The notes under the pieces are model-generated. The model saw only the letters and a program-made list of their open reading frames with translations. It did no database searches and was not told the origin of the DNA. Below are positions 36,611 to 49,706 of a stretch of DNA of 64,000 nt, one piece after another; positions within the stretch are counted from its first letter, which is position 1; the number at the start of each line of letters is the position of its first letter. This DNA is from Epiperipatus broadwayi (Eukaryota; Onychophora; Udeonychophora; Euonychophora; Peripatidae): NCBI GenBank assembly GCA_028023455.1, contig JAQFVV010013299.1, positions 62,001-126,000 on the forward strand, in the 5' to 3' direction. The position numbers and the translations under genes are program-made.

Positions 36611-39269
36611 TTGATCTTGATTGAAAATGATGATAAAGAAAGTAGTATCGAATTATTTTAGTTAGAGCACAAAAAAGTAGAAAAAAATGTGCTAAAAGTC
36701 TTAATTTTGAAAATTGGTGAGCTTGACAAGTAATACCTTTTCTCCTACTAATTCTCTAAGAGAGAATCTTGAAGAGACCTTTGCCCAGCAGTAGGATACT
36801 TTGAGTTTTACTATCATAAAATTTTAATGTTAAGATAAATATTTGCTTTTTAATATTTATTATTATTCGTATTGAAAAACTTGAGTTTTTTTTTTTTTGT
36901 GTGTGTGTTTTCTTTGCTATTTGTTTGTTTAATTTCGAATCAATAGAAGTTCTAACAAGTTTTTAAATTTAAATAAAAAAAAACAAAACAACAATTATCC
37001 TTTGGTTTTAAAAATAAGATGATTAGTTTAAACTAAATATTATAATTTCCACATGAATGTTTTATGTTATTAATAGCTATTTATCTAAGAACTTTAACTA
37101 ATTAATAAACTAGGATTAATTGCTGATTAATTAATTAAAGCTTTTTACTTGGATAATACAATAGCGGAGAAGTGTCAGAGTCAAACATTGTTACTAATGA
37201 AAGGTGTCAGGGTCGTTTGATTAAAAAAAAAAGTAATAATTTCCAGGAAAATATTGGAAAACCAATTAAGTTAATTACTAATTAATTAATATTCACTTTT
37301 TAAATATGTTAAATTGATTTATGCAAAATTAATTTTAATTGTTTTAAAGTGACAAAAAATTGTGTTATTTATTCTTTATAAAAGCATTTCCCTAATTATT
37401 AATACCATTGTTAATTACATTAATAACATCGCACCTTCAAAGAAAAATGTAGAGTTCTCATATCGAAGAGACAGATTAATACAAAGAAAACAGAAAAAAT
37501 ATTTTATAAAAAAAAAGAATTTAGAATTTATTTAGGATCACAACTTATATACCATATAGATGTTTTGAAGTGATGTGTGAGTATATATATGTTTTTAGGA
37601 TCAGATATAAGGTTGTGAGGCTGCCAGGACAATAAACACGTGAGAGCTTTATAATTAAAATATATTAATAAGCAGATATATACTTGTATATTTGAAATTT
37701 GCTTTCATTTAAATAAAACAATGTATTTATGGAGAAATAGCCATTCCTTCATTAGCTATCATTTCATAGAAGGATATAGCCGTTCTGATCCCCTAAAAAA
37801 AACAAAGGCAGGAAGGCAAAAATTAAATAATAAAGTATTAGATATGAGTTTTATGATGACTATGTAAACTAATCTTTAATTCATAAAAATACTGACTTAT
37901 AATGATGTCCTTTAATTGGGTTATTTAAAATCTTATGATGCTGTTTTTAATTTCTAGAGCAACCTTTATTTTGAAATATATTTGCTTAATTTGTAGAACT
38001 CCATAGTATTCTATTCTTAGCCATATTTTTTCAAAGACAGCAAGTAATATGTAGGCCTTTAGAATGTTTTTGATGTGGTTTTTTTAAGAAAATGACATTT
38101 AAGTTCAAACTATAAAATACTTTTTCCTAAAGTTTATCATTTTTTTAAACTTCCATGCCAATCTAACAAATACAGATTTCATAATAATCAAGGTGTATTC
38201 AAATTAAAAACATATAAGTTGGTCATGTGATTTTCTTATCATATTTTAAAAATCTTACAGATGATTATGAAATTAAATTTTTCTAATGCCTTTATGTTAC
38301 ACCAGTAAAAGGATTAAATCTCATTTCCATATAATTAATTTAGTTAAAATAATTATATCACTCTGATAATATTTGTCTTGTAACTTCTCAAATTCAATAA
38401 TAGCACAATGAACCCATGCTGAACATCAATATTCAATATAACTTTTCTACTTAAAAGTAAAGAAAAACAAAATGAACTATTTAAATTGACTCTCATTCTT
38501 TAAATAATAGAAAATCATTTAGGCTAAAAGTTCCTGAAGATTTCATTTTCAGTGCTATTAGAAAATGTGGGTTATCTACCAAATGTTATCCAATTCTACA
38601 TATCAATGAACAAATTAAAAAGTTCATTGGTAAGAAATAAATTTATGTATCAATAATGAATGAAAATAAATTACTAAAGAAATAAAATTAATAGAAATAA
38701 GTATATAAATAAAAGCATAAAAATAATATATTTAGTAATTACATCAAAGCAGAATGAATAGGTATTGTTTATGATTTTTCTAATTATTAAAAAATATATA
38801 TTCCATTCATAAAAAATTCAAAAAAGTAACTTATTTATGGTAAGAAACTGTGTTAAGTAAAATCATGAAAGCAAAGTTTTAGCATGTGGCCAAATATAAA
38901 ATCCATTTCTTTCTCAAGTTTAAAAGGTTATGCATTTAATTGTAAATTGTTCCAGATTGCTAAATGGTTTATTGCCATGCTTTTGTTTATTATACTTACT
39001 GCTAAAAAATATTTTTAGTTTTCTAAATATATATTATTTTCTAGTAAATGAAACATTTTAATTTATTATGCAAAATATAAAGAAAATCTGTTCTTTTTAT
39101 ATTGATTTGGTTGCTAAATATAGTGCATAAATTTTATTTCTTTGCTAAAAATAAATGATTTTTATATGTGATAAGTATTCATTTTATAAATAGACCTCAC
39201 ACCATAGTAGTATCATTTTTTTTCCATAATTGATTGATAAAAATTCGTGAACATTAATTATTATACCAC
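36611..39269. other. AT-rich non-coding stretch
   Basis: No gene is visible. It includes a poly-T/(GT)n run at 36888-36909 and several ATTAATTAA runs near 37100-37140 and 37275-37290. Confidence 0.55.
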
Positions 39270-39800
39270 TTTTAAAAACATTCTGTTGATCACATTCTGA
39301 ATTTTAAGAATAGCATAATCATTTGCATACAGTAAATTTAGGAGCAAGAAAATGAAGGTCTTGTTCATACCTTTAATCTTTTCAAATTAAAACCTCTGCC
39401 ACAGAAATCTGTATTATCTCTTAATGCCATGTTCATGAAGACACTTATAAACCATTCTAAAGAACATTCTAATCCCCATCCTTATTAACACTAATTTTTA
39501 TTTTAAATACCTCATACTTTTCTTCTAGTAGTAATAATAATTTTTTTATATTTCTTCATGTAAAACAATGCAATAGAAATAAAGTTTAATGAGCAATCAA
39601 CTACTTTAAAGTATGATTACAATATGTTATGATTCTCAAAAATGGTATTGGACCTCTGGATAACCATTCATCTGTGATTGGAAGTTACTTATTCAAAATA
39701 TTCTTTAAAGTATCCTTTAAAGTATTTTTGCTTTAATGGTCTATGATTTTCAAGATTACATTGCATAATTTTATGAGTCCATATATTTTTTAAAAATTCA
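39270..39800 (-). pseudogene. second-family LINE RT relic
   Basis: On the minus strand an almost open stretch near 39350-39500 reads GWGLECSLEWFISVF, MALRDNTDFC, then GFNLKRLK and, shortly after, IYCMQMI/YANDYAIL at about 39300-39330. This matches the order G-x-x-L-x-P-x-L-F, the F-N-L-R-R-L motif and a Y-A-D-D box in a LINE subgroup distinct from the 34.6-kb relic. Upstream (39500-39700) VDCSLNFISI fits the preceding helix. Stops, frameshifts and a changed catalytic Asp show that it is dead. Ends are approximate. Confidence 0.5.
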
Positions 39801-42800
39801 TAATTTTGACTTAACATGTCTCATCCATATTTCAAAACTTTTTGAAGTATTTTATCAGAAGTGCAACTTTTTTATTTTTAAGATTATGAAGAGCTGTTTT
39901 AACTTTACTAACTAAATATCTCTGTCCAAATCTAAATGAGTAAATAAAATATAATATTAAAAGCTGCCATCTCAATATTTTTCTCATTTTCAAAAAGGTG
40001 ATCAAAGTATTTCTAAAATGTTATCATATAATGAGAAGTTTATCTATGAATGCAATGATGACTATATTTTTTTTACAGTTTTAATCACTATTTATTTTTA
40101 GTTTGTTTAATATCTTCTTTAAATCTTTATATTACTTATGAAGATTCACATTCACAGTTTATTATTTTGCTACAAAAAATGCCACATTTTCTTTTAATCA
40201 ATCACTAATAATAGAATAATCACTAAAGAATCAATCAGAATTATTTTTAGTAAACCTAAATATAAACTTAATTTTATTCCCAATACACTCTTAAGTAACA
40301 TGTTAATTTAAAAGATCCAATTTTGGAATTTTTAGTGTTTGATATCTGTTGAAATTTAGCATAGATAGAAAATGCATCTAAAAAAGGAACATTGAATTTT
40401 TTAAAAATATAACGAGAATAGAATTATTGTAATTCAACTATCATTTTGACATTTAAGCAGAATAATCTATGGTATGTTCAACAATTTGCACTTGTGGGTA
40501 TTCAGCTACTACAAATTGTTGTTTTTTTTATTCTGACTTTTAAATATAATGTAATATATATGTTTTATTTTGTGTGTAGATGCACTACTGTTTATTTACT
40601 AAGATTTTTCTGCCTAAATTAAATGTTTATAATTATTAATTCTTATGTTGCACAAAAATTAAATAACAGCAGAGCATTTACTATACAGTACTAATATCAC
40701 TACTGCTTTTAATAACACATAAAAAATACTTAAGGAAAAGCATGTATTTTTATGATATTAATATAGTTACACTATTCCATAAAGAATATGAGCTTTCTTT
40801 CTCTGAACAAAGAATTTAATGTTGAAGTATAAGTGCTGATAAATTAAAGTGATTACAATTACTGTGATATAAACCAAATTTTAATATCATGTACCTTTGA
40901 TTAATGAAATTTCAAGAATAGAAGATAGTAAATTAGACCTTACAGCACATTCCTATTTCATTCATTTATCTACTCTTTTAAAAAATTATAGCTATGTATC
41001 TATTCATTTAAATTTTATTCCTTTGTAAGATGAGAGTAATTATATCAATCAAACTTGACAGTGTTGAGTTATACATTCTGTTCTCCATTCAGGTCTTGAA
41101 ACATTTTTATGAATAAAGATTTAAATATTTTTTTTGTTTAACTAATTAATATTATTGATTTTAATAACTATTTGTATTGTTTTAGTAAATAAGTATTTTT
41201 CCATTCAGAAGTTCATGTTTTAAATCTAGTTATATACCTCATGTAAAGATCCTAAGGAAAAACTTCCAGACTACTAAATCCATTACCATTATTATTTTCA
41301 CAGTAATAACAGCTTGTATATAAAAACAAATAAAAACTAAACATTGGCTGGTGGGTAGATAAAGAATGACAAGGTGGTTGCACAAAAATACAATCCTGTT
41401 ATTATAATTCGCATTGGGAGTTGACCAATCTCGTGCAAAACTCATGATAAATGAGCTTCCTATTAGTTTAAATTCATAAAGACTGAGCAGAGACAGTAAA
41501 ATCAGTAAAGTTTTTGTATTAATAACAGTACAAAGAACTTTGGTGAACCAACATTTTTTTCTATAAAACAACAGGATATATATTATTAGTAGAATATTAC
41601 TTATCAACCAATTGCAGTTAACTCTCACATTTAAAGATCATTCCACTATTAATCAATTGTATATTCTATTGGTAGTCTAAATATAGCTCTAACATAAAGG
41701 ATAAAAAATAGTTAAATACAATTTGATTATTTTGCTCAATAATTAGTTTTAGTATATATATTATCTGACACTTTTTATACAAATAAATTTACAAAATTAT
41801 TTCTGTAATATTTTACTTTTGCTTATTATAAATATAGGGGGTTTGAACACAGACTTTCAAGTACTTTTCAACTATCCACACTATCTCATACCACTGACAC
41901 ACATGACCACACACATGTAGAAAAGATAAATAATCACTAATACACGCATTTTGTGCTAAACTAGCATTCATCAGTTGGTCCAAATCATCACCTTCCACAG
42001 ATATATAACATATATATGCCTATTATATAACAGTTGATTAAAAAAAATCAATTTCAGAACCTCACAGACAGGTTAAGTGCACCATTACAATTTAATTGAA
42101 GTACAAAAAAATCTTTTTTGTTGTTGTCATTCTCAGATAGGAATTAATTCTGGAACTTTTTTTTTTTTTTTAGTTTCTCCTCTTAGTACTGGGCTAGCCC
42201 AATAAGATTAATTGTGCATGTAGTGCACCCTAAATTCTCTCTCTAAGAAATAGTATTATGACTATCATCAATCCTAATTGCCATTACTTTCTACTTTCTT
42301 AACAATTTATCTCAGTTTTTGCGTTATCTCAAAATCTTCAACAAGTTTCTATTAAAACTCACACATATTATAATTATTACAAAGAAAATTCTCTATAGTG
42401 CTATACGTATTTATTTTCGAAATTACTACGAATATTTTGGGTGCAAAATATACAATCAATTTCACAAAATTCAATGCTCGAAGTAATTTTTTAAAAATAT
42501 TTTTGTTTTGAAAAAAATCATTCTTTATGGCAATTTAATATCATTATATTAAATAAGTCGGAAAGATTATTTTAATGTTAAAAACAACAACAAAACAAAC
42601 TTATTGATTTTTAGTAATTTTATTGATAATCTTGTACAAAGCTATTTTTCTTGGGAATTTCTCATTATAATTGTCATTATAAATACATATTGAAACAATT
42701 CACTTTGCTAGTTGTTTTTAAACAATTTTATAAATATTAATTGGTTTCATAGTAACTGTAATTGAATTTTACTGTCTTATAATTTATGAAGATGATTTTA

Positions 42801-44581
42801 AGAAGCCCAATTCTTATTACAATAGCAGAAATAAAACTTTCTGTTTGAAACTTTTTCAAGATGGTAATTAACGTCACATGTAAGCTATTCTTTATTACTA
42901 GTCATTAATTTGGTTAAATAATTATATGCAACAACTTTTTCTTTTCTCAATAAATTTATTGCAAATGTCTACAAGGCTTAGTGTAGAACTAAAGTAATTG
43001 GTTTTAAAGTTCCATGTCCGTTGATCAGTCTGTCGTTTATGGTGCTCAAATTTCACTTGACTCTTGAGTAACAAAAATAACTTGATTATTATTACTATTT
43101 TTTTTTGTTGAGAATTAAAAAAAACATATTTGAAATCTGAAATATTAAAATTTGAATTATTCTACATAGTGTCATTATTTTCATTGTTTTTTTTTTATCT
43201 TCCAAAACCAGCTTTGAATGCGTTAGTGTAACAAGACTATCAATATAATATTAATATCTATATTCTTTATTACTTTTACAATGCCTTTTTTTACAACCTA
43301 ATATGACAGTTTCACAGCAATCTTTTTCAGATCTATGACAAACATAATACAAATACATGAATATAAATATACATGAACATATAATTTTACATTATATATA
43401 TATTATAATCATTATTTAATTATTACCTTTCATGCATTATACATTTTACATAGATGATATTAATATTATATGGATTTGGCAATGCAGTAAGAAAGATAAA
43501 GTTATAATACTTCAAAACTATCAACATTAATTCAAATGTTTTAGACTTCTGGCAGGTATACACTTTTTATTTTTATTTTTTTTACAAACAGGGAATAATG
43601 CATGAAATTAATTGTTATAATATTTCTTTTTAAAAAATACTAAGAATTATGATAAAAGACTATCTAGCTAAAAAATAGATATCTCAGATGGATCTGAATT
43701 GATATTAGAGAATTGTCGGTAAAAATAAAAAAAAAATCTAATTGTAATATGATATGATTTTTTGCTGTTGGCAAGAAAAGCTGTTGGCAAGAAAAGCATC
43801 ATACTTCTATGAACAATAAGTGTTTGGTTACTTTTAAATTTTTTTAAAATTAAACATGTATTTGGGGGTGATTGCAGTGTGTTTGCGTTTCATTATATTT
43901 GATAATCATATATACAATCTTATAATAAAACTAATGATGACAATTACTTTACTATATATTTTTAAATCTTAAAGAGAAATTTCTGCAGCTGATAATTGTT
44001 TAGTTTACAATTTTGTAAATACATCAAAGTTCTTGGATTCAATAATTAGTTGATTAGTATGTGATTCATTGGGTACTAAAACTAAAAATAGACAATAATA
44101 TATTGAAATATATTGCTCTAAAATAAAAGTCTAAATAAATTGTGTTATAAAGGTGTCAATCAATGACTAACTACTATTAATTATAATTAAATAATAGCAC
44201 TTCATTATAGTTTCTATTGATTAATTACTCAACATCCCTGTAGATAGTGGTCATAACTTGCAAACAATATACTTTTAAGAAAAATCATTGTTGACAGTTT
44301 TACTGTTGGCATACAGTTTAATATGTGCAAACAGAAAGTATTATATTGAGATAACAATTGCATTTTTAAAAAAGAATTTATATCTCGATGAACCAACCAT
44401 TTCTCAGTTCTAAATGCTTAATTTTATAAACAATAATTATTACTCAAATAAAACATTTTGTCAATACTTAGTCACTTTTTATTCTTGTTTCATTATATGT
44501 TTATCAATACTATTTATCTGAAGATTTGGGATGAAATTTTAGTTGTAATTATATGTTGGATTTTTTCCATCATCTAATATT
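39801..44581. other. AT-rich non-coding stretch
   Basis: No supported gene. The minus-strand open frames at 41239-41628 (129 codons) and 41813-41998 are the longest here; the first contains hydrophobic stretches that would score as membrane segments, but its composition follows the local A+T bias and no homologous motif is visible. A perfect 16-bp tandem duplication (GCTGTTGGCAAGAAAA) lies at 43764-43795. Confidence 0.5.
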
Positions 44582-45472
44582 TAATGATCAATGAATTTTA
44601 CTAGTGCAGTGTCAGGTTGTAATTCTATTTAGAAGGTAAAAATTCTTTCTTACTTATGTCATACTATAAATCTGCAATGTTAACTATTAGAATACTCTTG
44701 TTCCAGCTACAAGACAAAGATTTTGAGAAAACAAGAACAACTGTCTTATGAGAGTGTGAATATATATTAATTCATTTATTTTACATCCATTTCTTTTAAT
44801 AATCTTATTAAGACTTATGAAATATTAAAATTTACTTCATGCTAATTTTAGAAAATGTTAAACTATATAATGATCAATGAATTTTACTAGGACAGTGTAA
44901 GATTGTAATTCTATTTGGAAGGTTATAATATCTTTTCACTTGTGTTGTACTATAAATCAGCAATGTTAAATGTGAGGATACTCTAGCAAAATCCACAAGA
45001 TAAAAACTTTGAATAAATAAGAACAACTGAATGCATGTATACAGGTTGTTCTTATGTTCTCAAAGTCTTATCTTGTGACTGGAATGAAAGTACCCATACA
45101 TTTAACATTGCTGACAAGTGAGGAGGGATTCTAACTTTCTGAATAAAAATACAATTTGACAGTGCACTAGTAAAATTCATTGATCATTACATAGTTTAGT
45201 TTAACATCTTTTAAAATTAGCATGAAGTAAATTTTAATATTTTGTAAGTGTTAATAAGATTATTAAAAGAAATGGATGTAAAGTGAGTAAATTAATATAT
45301 ATTCATGCTCTCATTCCAAGTCACTTAAGATTGGCCTATATAAGTACATTTATATTTGATAATAAGATAATCATTTTTATTTTTTTTAAAAGTCTTTATC
45401 TTGTGGCTGGAATGAGACTATCCTCACATTTAACATCACTGATTTATAGTTTGGTACAAGTGAGAAGGGATT
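44582..45472. mobile_element. large foldback with doubled arm modules
   Basis: Four copies of a module are arranged forward, forward, reverse, reverse: 44582-44743, 44868-45028, 45044-45190 and 45388-45472. They share ATGATCAATGAATTTTACTA, GCAATGTTAA and the stretch around AAGATAAAGACTTT. The spacer between copies 1 and 2 is itself the reverse complement of the spacer between copies 3 and 4 (TTTACTTCATGCTAATTTTA pairs with its complement near 45215-45235). The whole is therefore one palindrome with arms of about 430 bp and a centre near 45036. No coding capacity and no clear target duplication. Confidence 0.75.
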
Positions 45473-46399
45473 ATTACTAAGCAGAATTATCATCTAATAT
45501 TATAATATTAAATATCTTTATAAAAATTCAAATCTTATTTAAATTTTCCAAATACATCCAACTGTTAGTAATGGCTTAATTATATTTAAGAATATTTTTT
45601 ATTCTCTTTACTCTATTTCAAAGCCATAGGAATCTTAAGTAACTAATGAATAACAAGTAGTTCTCATACATTCACTATTTTTTGCCTATTGTCCATCTTT
45701 ATTAAGAAGCAAATTATATCCAAACTATCTATAGCCATTACTTTTTTTAAACTATGCAAGCTCCTACCTGATATCCAAAAATTTAAACTCAAGCAAATTC
45801 TGATTTGCTTGCATTGTTATACAGTTATGATATTAAATCAATAACTATATGCAGTACTTTAATATCAGTTTTGAGTGAAATTTAGACATCTTTCATCCTT
45901 TTTTTAGGATGGTAAATTTAATAAATATATATAATTATGAGTTTAGGGCCAATTCTATGAAATAATATAACTAGGTTTATATGTGTTTAAAATATGAAGT
46001 GGTTTTGATATCTGTTCATTAGCTTAAATAATATAAAAGAATTAAAGATTATGGAAATAATTTTACTATTTAATGAAAATAACCAATATCCAAAACCTAA
46101 TCTGAGAATCCAGATATAGCATAACTATCTCATATACATTGATTGCTTACAATTATAATGAATAGCTCTGGAATAAAGTAGAGTAAGTTATTGAAATATT
46201 GAGTGGAATGTATATATAAAAAATTTTAAACTTGCTAAGCCAATTGTTCGTTTTTAAAAAAATCCTTTTTTTATATTAATGTAAATAGTTCCAGCTATGA
46301 ATCTGGCTATATAAAGAGGAATGTTTTCCGAGTCCAAAAAAATAAAACGATTGTTTCATAAATTTCTGTTTTTAAATTTATAAGTATAAAGAGTCATAT
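45473..46399. other. AT-rich stretch with a SINE-tail fragment
   Basis: No gene is visible. At 45525-45577 there is a copy of the 3' tail of the 11.1-kb SINE: AAATACATCCAACTGTTAGT here versus AAATACATTCAACTGTTACT there, in the same orientation. The tRNA-like head is absent. Confidence 0.5.
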
Positions 46400-47035
46400 A
46401 TCTTCTATAAATATTACATCGTCTAAATTGCCCAGAATTTTAAGTGGCGAAATGAGGCATGCAATTAAATCTATAAAGAATGGAAAAGTTGTACGAAATG
46501 ATTTAATTATAATTGATATTTAAAGAAAGCAGGTGAAGACATAGAAAAATTGTTGGTAAAGTTATATGCAAAATGTCTAAATGATAAAAATGTACCAGAT
46601 AATAGAAATAATTTAGTTTTAATATTAATATTTAAAAAAGACCAGAAAGAAGATATTAAGAAATTACAAATTTGTCAGTTTTTTATTAGTTTTCATTAAA
46701 ATTTTGGGTTTTTACTAAATAAAATATTAAGCTGGACTTAAAATGATTTTACTACAGTAAATAACAGGAATGTTATCATTGAGAAGGTTATACAACCAGG
46801 TGATCCATATCTCCAAAACTTTTAGTGCAGTTTTACAATAAGTATTTTGTAAATTAAAATAGGAATCTAAAGGGGTAAAAGTAAATAAAGATTATTTGGG
46901 TTACCTAAATTTTGTGTATGATACAATTGATTTTGCAAAAAATGCTCCAGAGCTTTAGGAAATGTTGCAAGAGTTATCAGATAAAAGTAAAAAAATAGGA
47001 TTAAAAGTAAATGATAAAGAGATTAAAGTACTATA
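46400..47035 (+). pseudogene. non-LTR retrotransposon RT relic
   Basis: The plus strand, across three frames, gives SGEMRHAIKSIKNGKVV near 46443-46495, then NVPDNRNNLVLILIFKK and KEDIKKLQI, then PGDPYLQNF/LFSAVLQ near 46800-46840 and finally FAKNAPEL and EMLQELSDKSKKIGLK near 46930-47010. These are in the correct order for RT motifs 1 to 5: the I-K-N-G-K motif, the F-K-K-G motif, the Q-x-G-D-P motif, the catalytic region and the E-L-Q-E/K-K-x-G-L-K motif. The catalytic F-A-D-D has decayed to VYDTIDFAKN. Same family as 34631-36610. Confidence 0.7.
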
Positions 47036-48034
47036 ACCAATGAAAGCTTTAATTCAGATATATCTATTTCTCTTTTTAAAAATTGGTAAGATCTATTTAT
47101 TTCAATAAGTATGAAATGTAGGAAAAATGCTAGAACATCTGAGATAGAATACCTCTTTTATACAATGTAACACATTTCTTAAACATATTTAAAAAATATA
47201 TATGTGAACAACTAACAAATTATATTATCTTTATTTATACTTGTCATTTAGCAAGTCATCTCAGGATTTTTTTATAATTTTAGAAATGAATTACAATCTT
47301 AATTATTCCATCAACTGTAATATAATGACACAAATACAAAAAAGTATTTTATTTGTATCTGTTCATTGGAAGTACCCTGCACTCTAAGTAAAATGATGTG
47401 GATAACATAATAGTAAATATCTTTAACTGTTTTAATATATGATCACATTTAATATATATCCATTTCTAGGATTTCTACAATTTTAATAGCTTAAATATAT
47501 ATATATGTGTGGTGTGTGTGTTAATTCTAATATTTTCATGGATAAAAAATGTCATATTATTATTATTATTTGCATGATATTACGTGTAGTAAAATAGCTA
47601 AATGCTGATATTTCAATACAATATCAAGTACCTTCAGAGCATCCTCTTTTTCAAATCATAACAATGCATGTGGCATTTAAAATCATTTTTATCGTTTTCT
47701 TTCTCATATTTAAATTCTTTTGGGGATCGGAAGTTTTAAAATTTATTTTTTTTCCAATAGCTTCTTCCAAAGGTTGTTAATCTTCTTTAATTCACACCTT
47801 TTATTTATGCTCTTGGGCCTTTTAAAATTTTTATAGCTTCTCTTAGCAATCTCTGGTCATATTGTTCAATTTTTGCTAAAATATTTGTTTTTTCAAAATT
47901 GATATCATGATTAGTTAATTTTATATAAGAATAAACAGCTGATGAATTGAATTGTTCTCCGACTCCAGAATATGTTTTTCCTTTCTAATATTTATTCTAT
48001 GATTAGTCTGTCGAAAATATGCATGTGAACAGAC
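47036..48034. other. AT-rich non-coding stretch
   Basis: No gene is visible. A (TA)/(TG) microsatellite lies around 47494-47520. Confidence 0.55.
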
Positions 48035-48635
48035 CCTATTGGTGATTATTTATCGTTTCAACGTGTGTGATCAAATGTGCCAATAGTATGAGATAGCATG
48101 GATAGTTGAGGGTCAAGTGAAAGTCTGAATTCAAACTCCCTTATATATTACATATTTGAGTGCATGTATAAAAAAGCCTGTACTGTAGAAAAATTTATAT
48201 ATTAAAAATATAGTACTGTAAGGTCTTCCCATCCCTCATATATGTATGTAAATGGATTATGTTCTGTACATGAAGGTTAGAGTGATGTATGGTCCAACAT
48301 GGGTAGGATGAGAAGGTTGGCACCAATGTGAGTTTGAGCTTTCCATCATCAGATTTTCAATGAAATGGACAGTTGAAAAGTTGTAGGGTGGAGTGAATAG
48401 AAACCCATCCATTAAAATATGAAGATTGGCTATTTTAATGTAAGCTGAGCATTGATTGTGTATATGTATGGAGATGATAATCTGGAACAGCTGATGAGTA
48501 GTGGTTTAGCAAAAAATAAGTATATTGGTGATTATTTATCTTTGTAACAAGTGTGTGATCAAGTGTGTCAGCTGTGGATAGTTGAGATGAGAATCATGTA
48601 GAAGTCTGAGTTCAAACCCTCTATATATTTATTGA
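48035..48635 (+). repeat. satellite-like repeat, about 1.2 periods
   Basis: The segment ATTGGTGATTATTTATC...TTCAAAC occurs at 48040 and again at 48529, about 488 bases apart, enclosing the half that begins AAGGTCTTCCCATCCCTC. The same two halves occur once each at 5047-5551. It is a truncated tandem array of the same family. Confidence 0.75.
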
Positions 48636-48821
48636 TGAAGCTGAAAAAAATCTCAAATTTATTAATTAAATGGAAATGCTGTGTTCGATTACATTGTCAC
48701 TTGGATGCATTCATGAGACATAAGATTTAAGAAAATAGATATATAATTATTTTTTACTTTTTTAAGAATTAAAAGAGTGATACTATATTAATTGGGTAGC
48801 TAATGTAATATATATATATAT

Positions 48822-48857
48822 TGAAGCAATCGATGTCTAATCATCATCGATGCTTCA
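48822..48857. promoter_or_regulatory. terminal hairpin at LTR 5' end
   Basis: TGAAGC pairs with GCTTCA 24 bases later and an inner ATCGATG pairs with CATCGAT, with one unpaired base. The same outer six pairs are kept at the start of the diverged solo LTR (26307-26341). Conservation across subfamilies suggests a functional terminus, for instance for integrase recognition. Confidence 0.6.
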
Positions 48858-49415
48858 TGTTTCACCATCTATACTAACCTCCTAGGGGTCTGCAATTCAG
48901 ACCCTCCTATAAATATATGCTATTCACCCACACACTGTATGCCTAATGATTAGAGAAATTGATAAAATTAAAACTATTTAGTAAAGTAAAACAGTAGTGT
49001 GCATGATGCGTATATATATATATGAATGAAGCAATAATGTTATTAATGTTTATTGCAGACAACTAAACATTTTCTTTATATAATTGTAATTTTTTTGTTA
49101 TATCTATATGTATTTTGATTTAGAGTATTTAATTAAACTATTTAATGTGACAACAAAGAAGAATGGGGGAGGCTTTAAGTGCTAAAATAATCTTTGTTTA
49201 AATTCAGCTTGTTGCCTTTAATTAAAATTGTCAATTGCAATTAAGATTGAATACAAATCATTTATCAGTTGTTGTCGAATGATTTAAAATAGCTAAAAAT
49301 GGTATTTTGAGCCTTATCTGTATAAAAACGTGTTGTTAATTAAAAGTTCTTTGTAAGGGGATTATAGAGATAGGGTTGGTATATGAAATTGCATTCTGGG
49401 CAGTATTAAAATGTT

Positions 49416-49423
49416 TATAATAG
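49416..49423 (+). promoter_or_regulatory. TATA box of the 5' LTR
   Basis: TATAATAG in the context GTTTATAATAGGAACC. The 3' LTR has the stronger TATAAAAG at 56253-56260. The region downstream becomes richer in G+C, as expected of a transcribed leader. Confidence 0.5.
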
Positions 49424-49696
49424 GAACCACAGAACAAAGTAAGTTAGTTTACTTTGAGTTTTTTAGACTTTCAATTTAGTTATCTTTCAGTGAGTTGAGA
49501 TTTTCATCGGAAGCATTTCAAGACCTTAACTTTAAGAAGCCGGTGCAAGTCCTGTGTGATGAAGTGTGAGTAGTGGAATCTAGCACCTTTCTCTTCTTCT
49601 CTCTGAGGACTGCCTACCAGCCATACAATTCCATCTTACAGGCCATATGAGATGACGTAGAATTGCCAACCTGCCTGCCTGACACTATGCTGATAT

Positions 49697-49706
49697 CTTA
49701 GGTAAA
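49697..49706 (+). promoter_or_regulatory. candidate splice donor in the LTR leader
   Basis: CTTAG/GTAAAA closes the GC-richer segment at about 49500-49701 and is identical in the 3' LTR (56534-56543). It lies about 285 bases downstream of the TATA box. A spliced leader would let the long AT-rich 3.3-kb stretch before the coding frame be removed; the matching acceptor is not clear. Confidence 0.35.

Noticed and set aside
41239-41628. 129-codon minus-strand frame with hydrophobic stretches
   Set aside because: Hydrophobicity follows from A+T-rich codons (Ile, Leu, Phe); no family motif or supporting signals.
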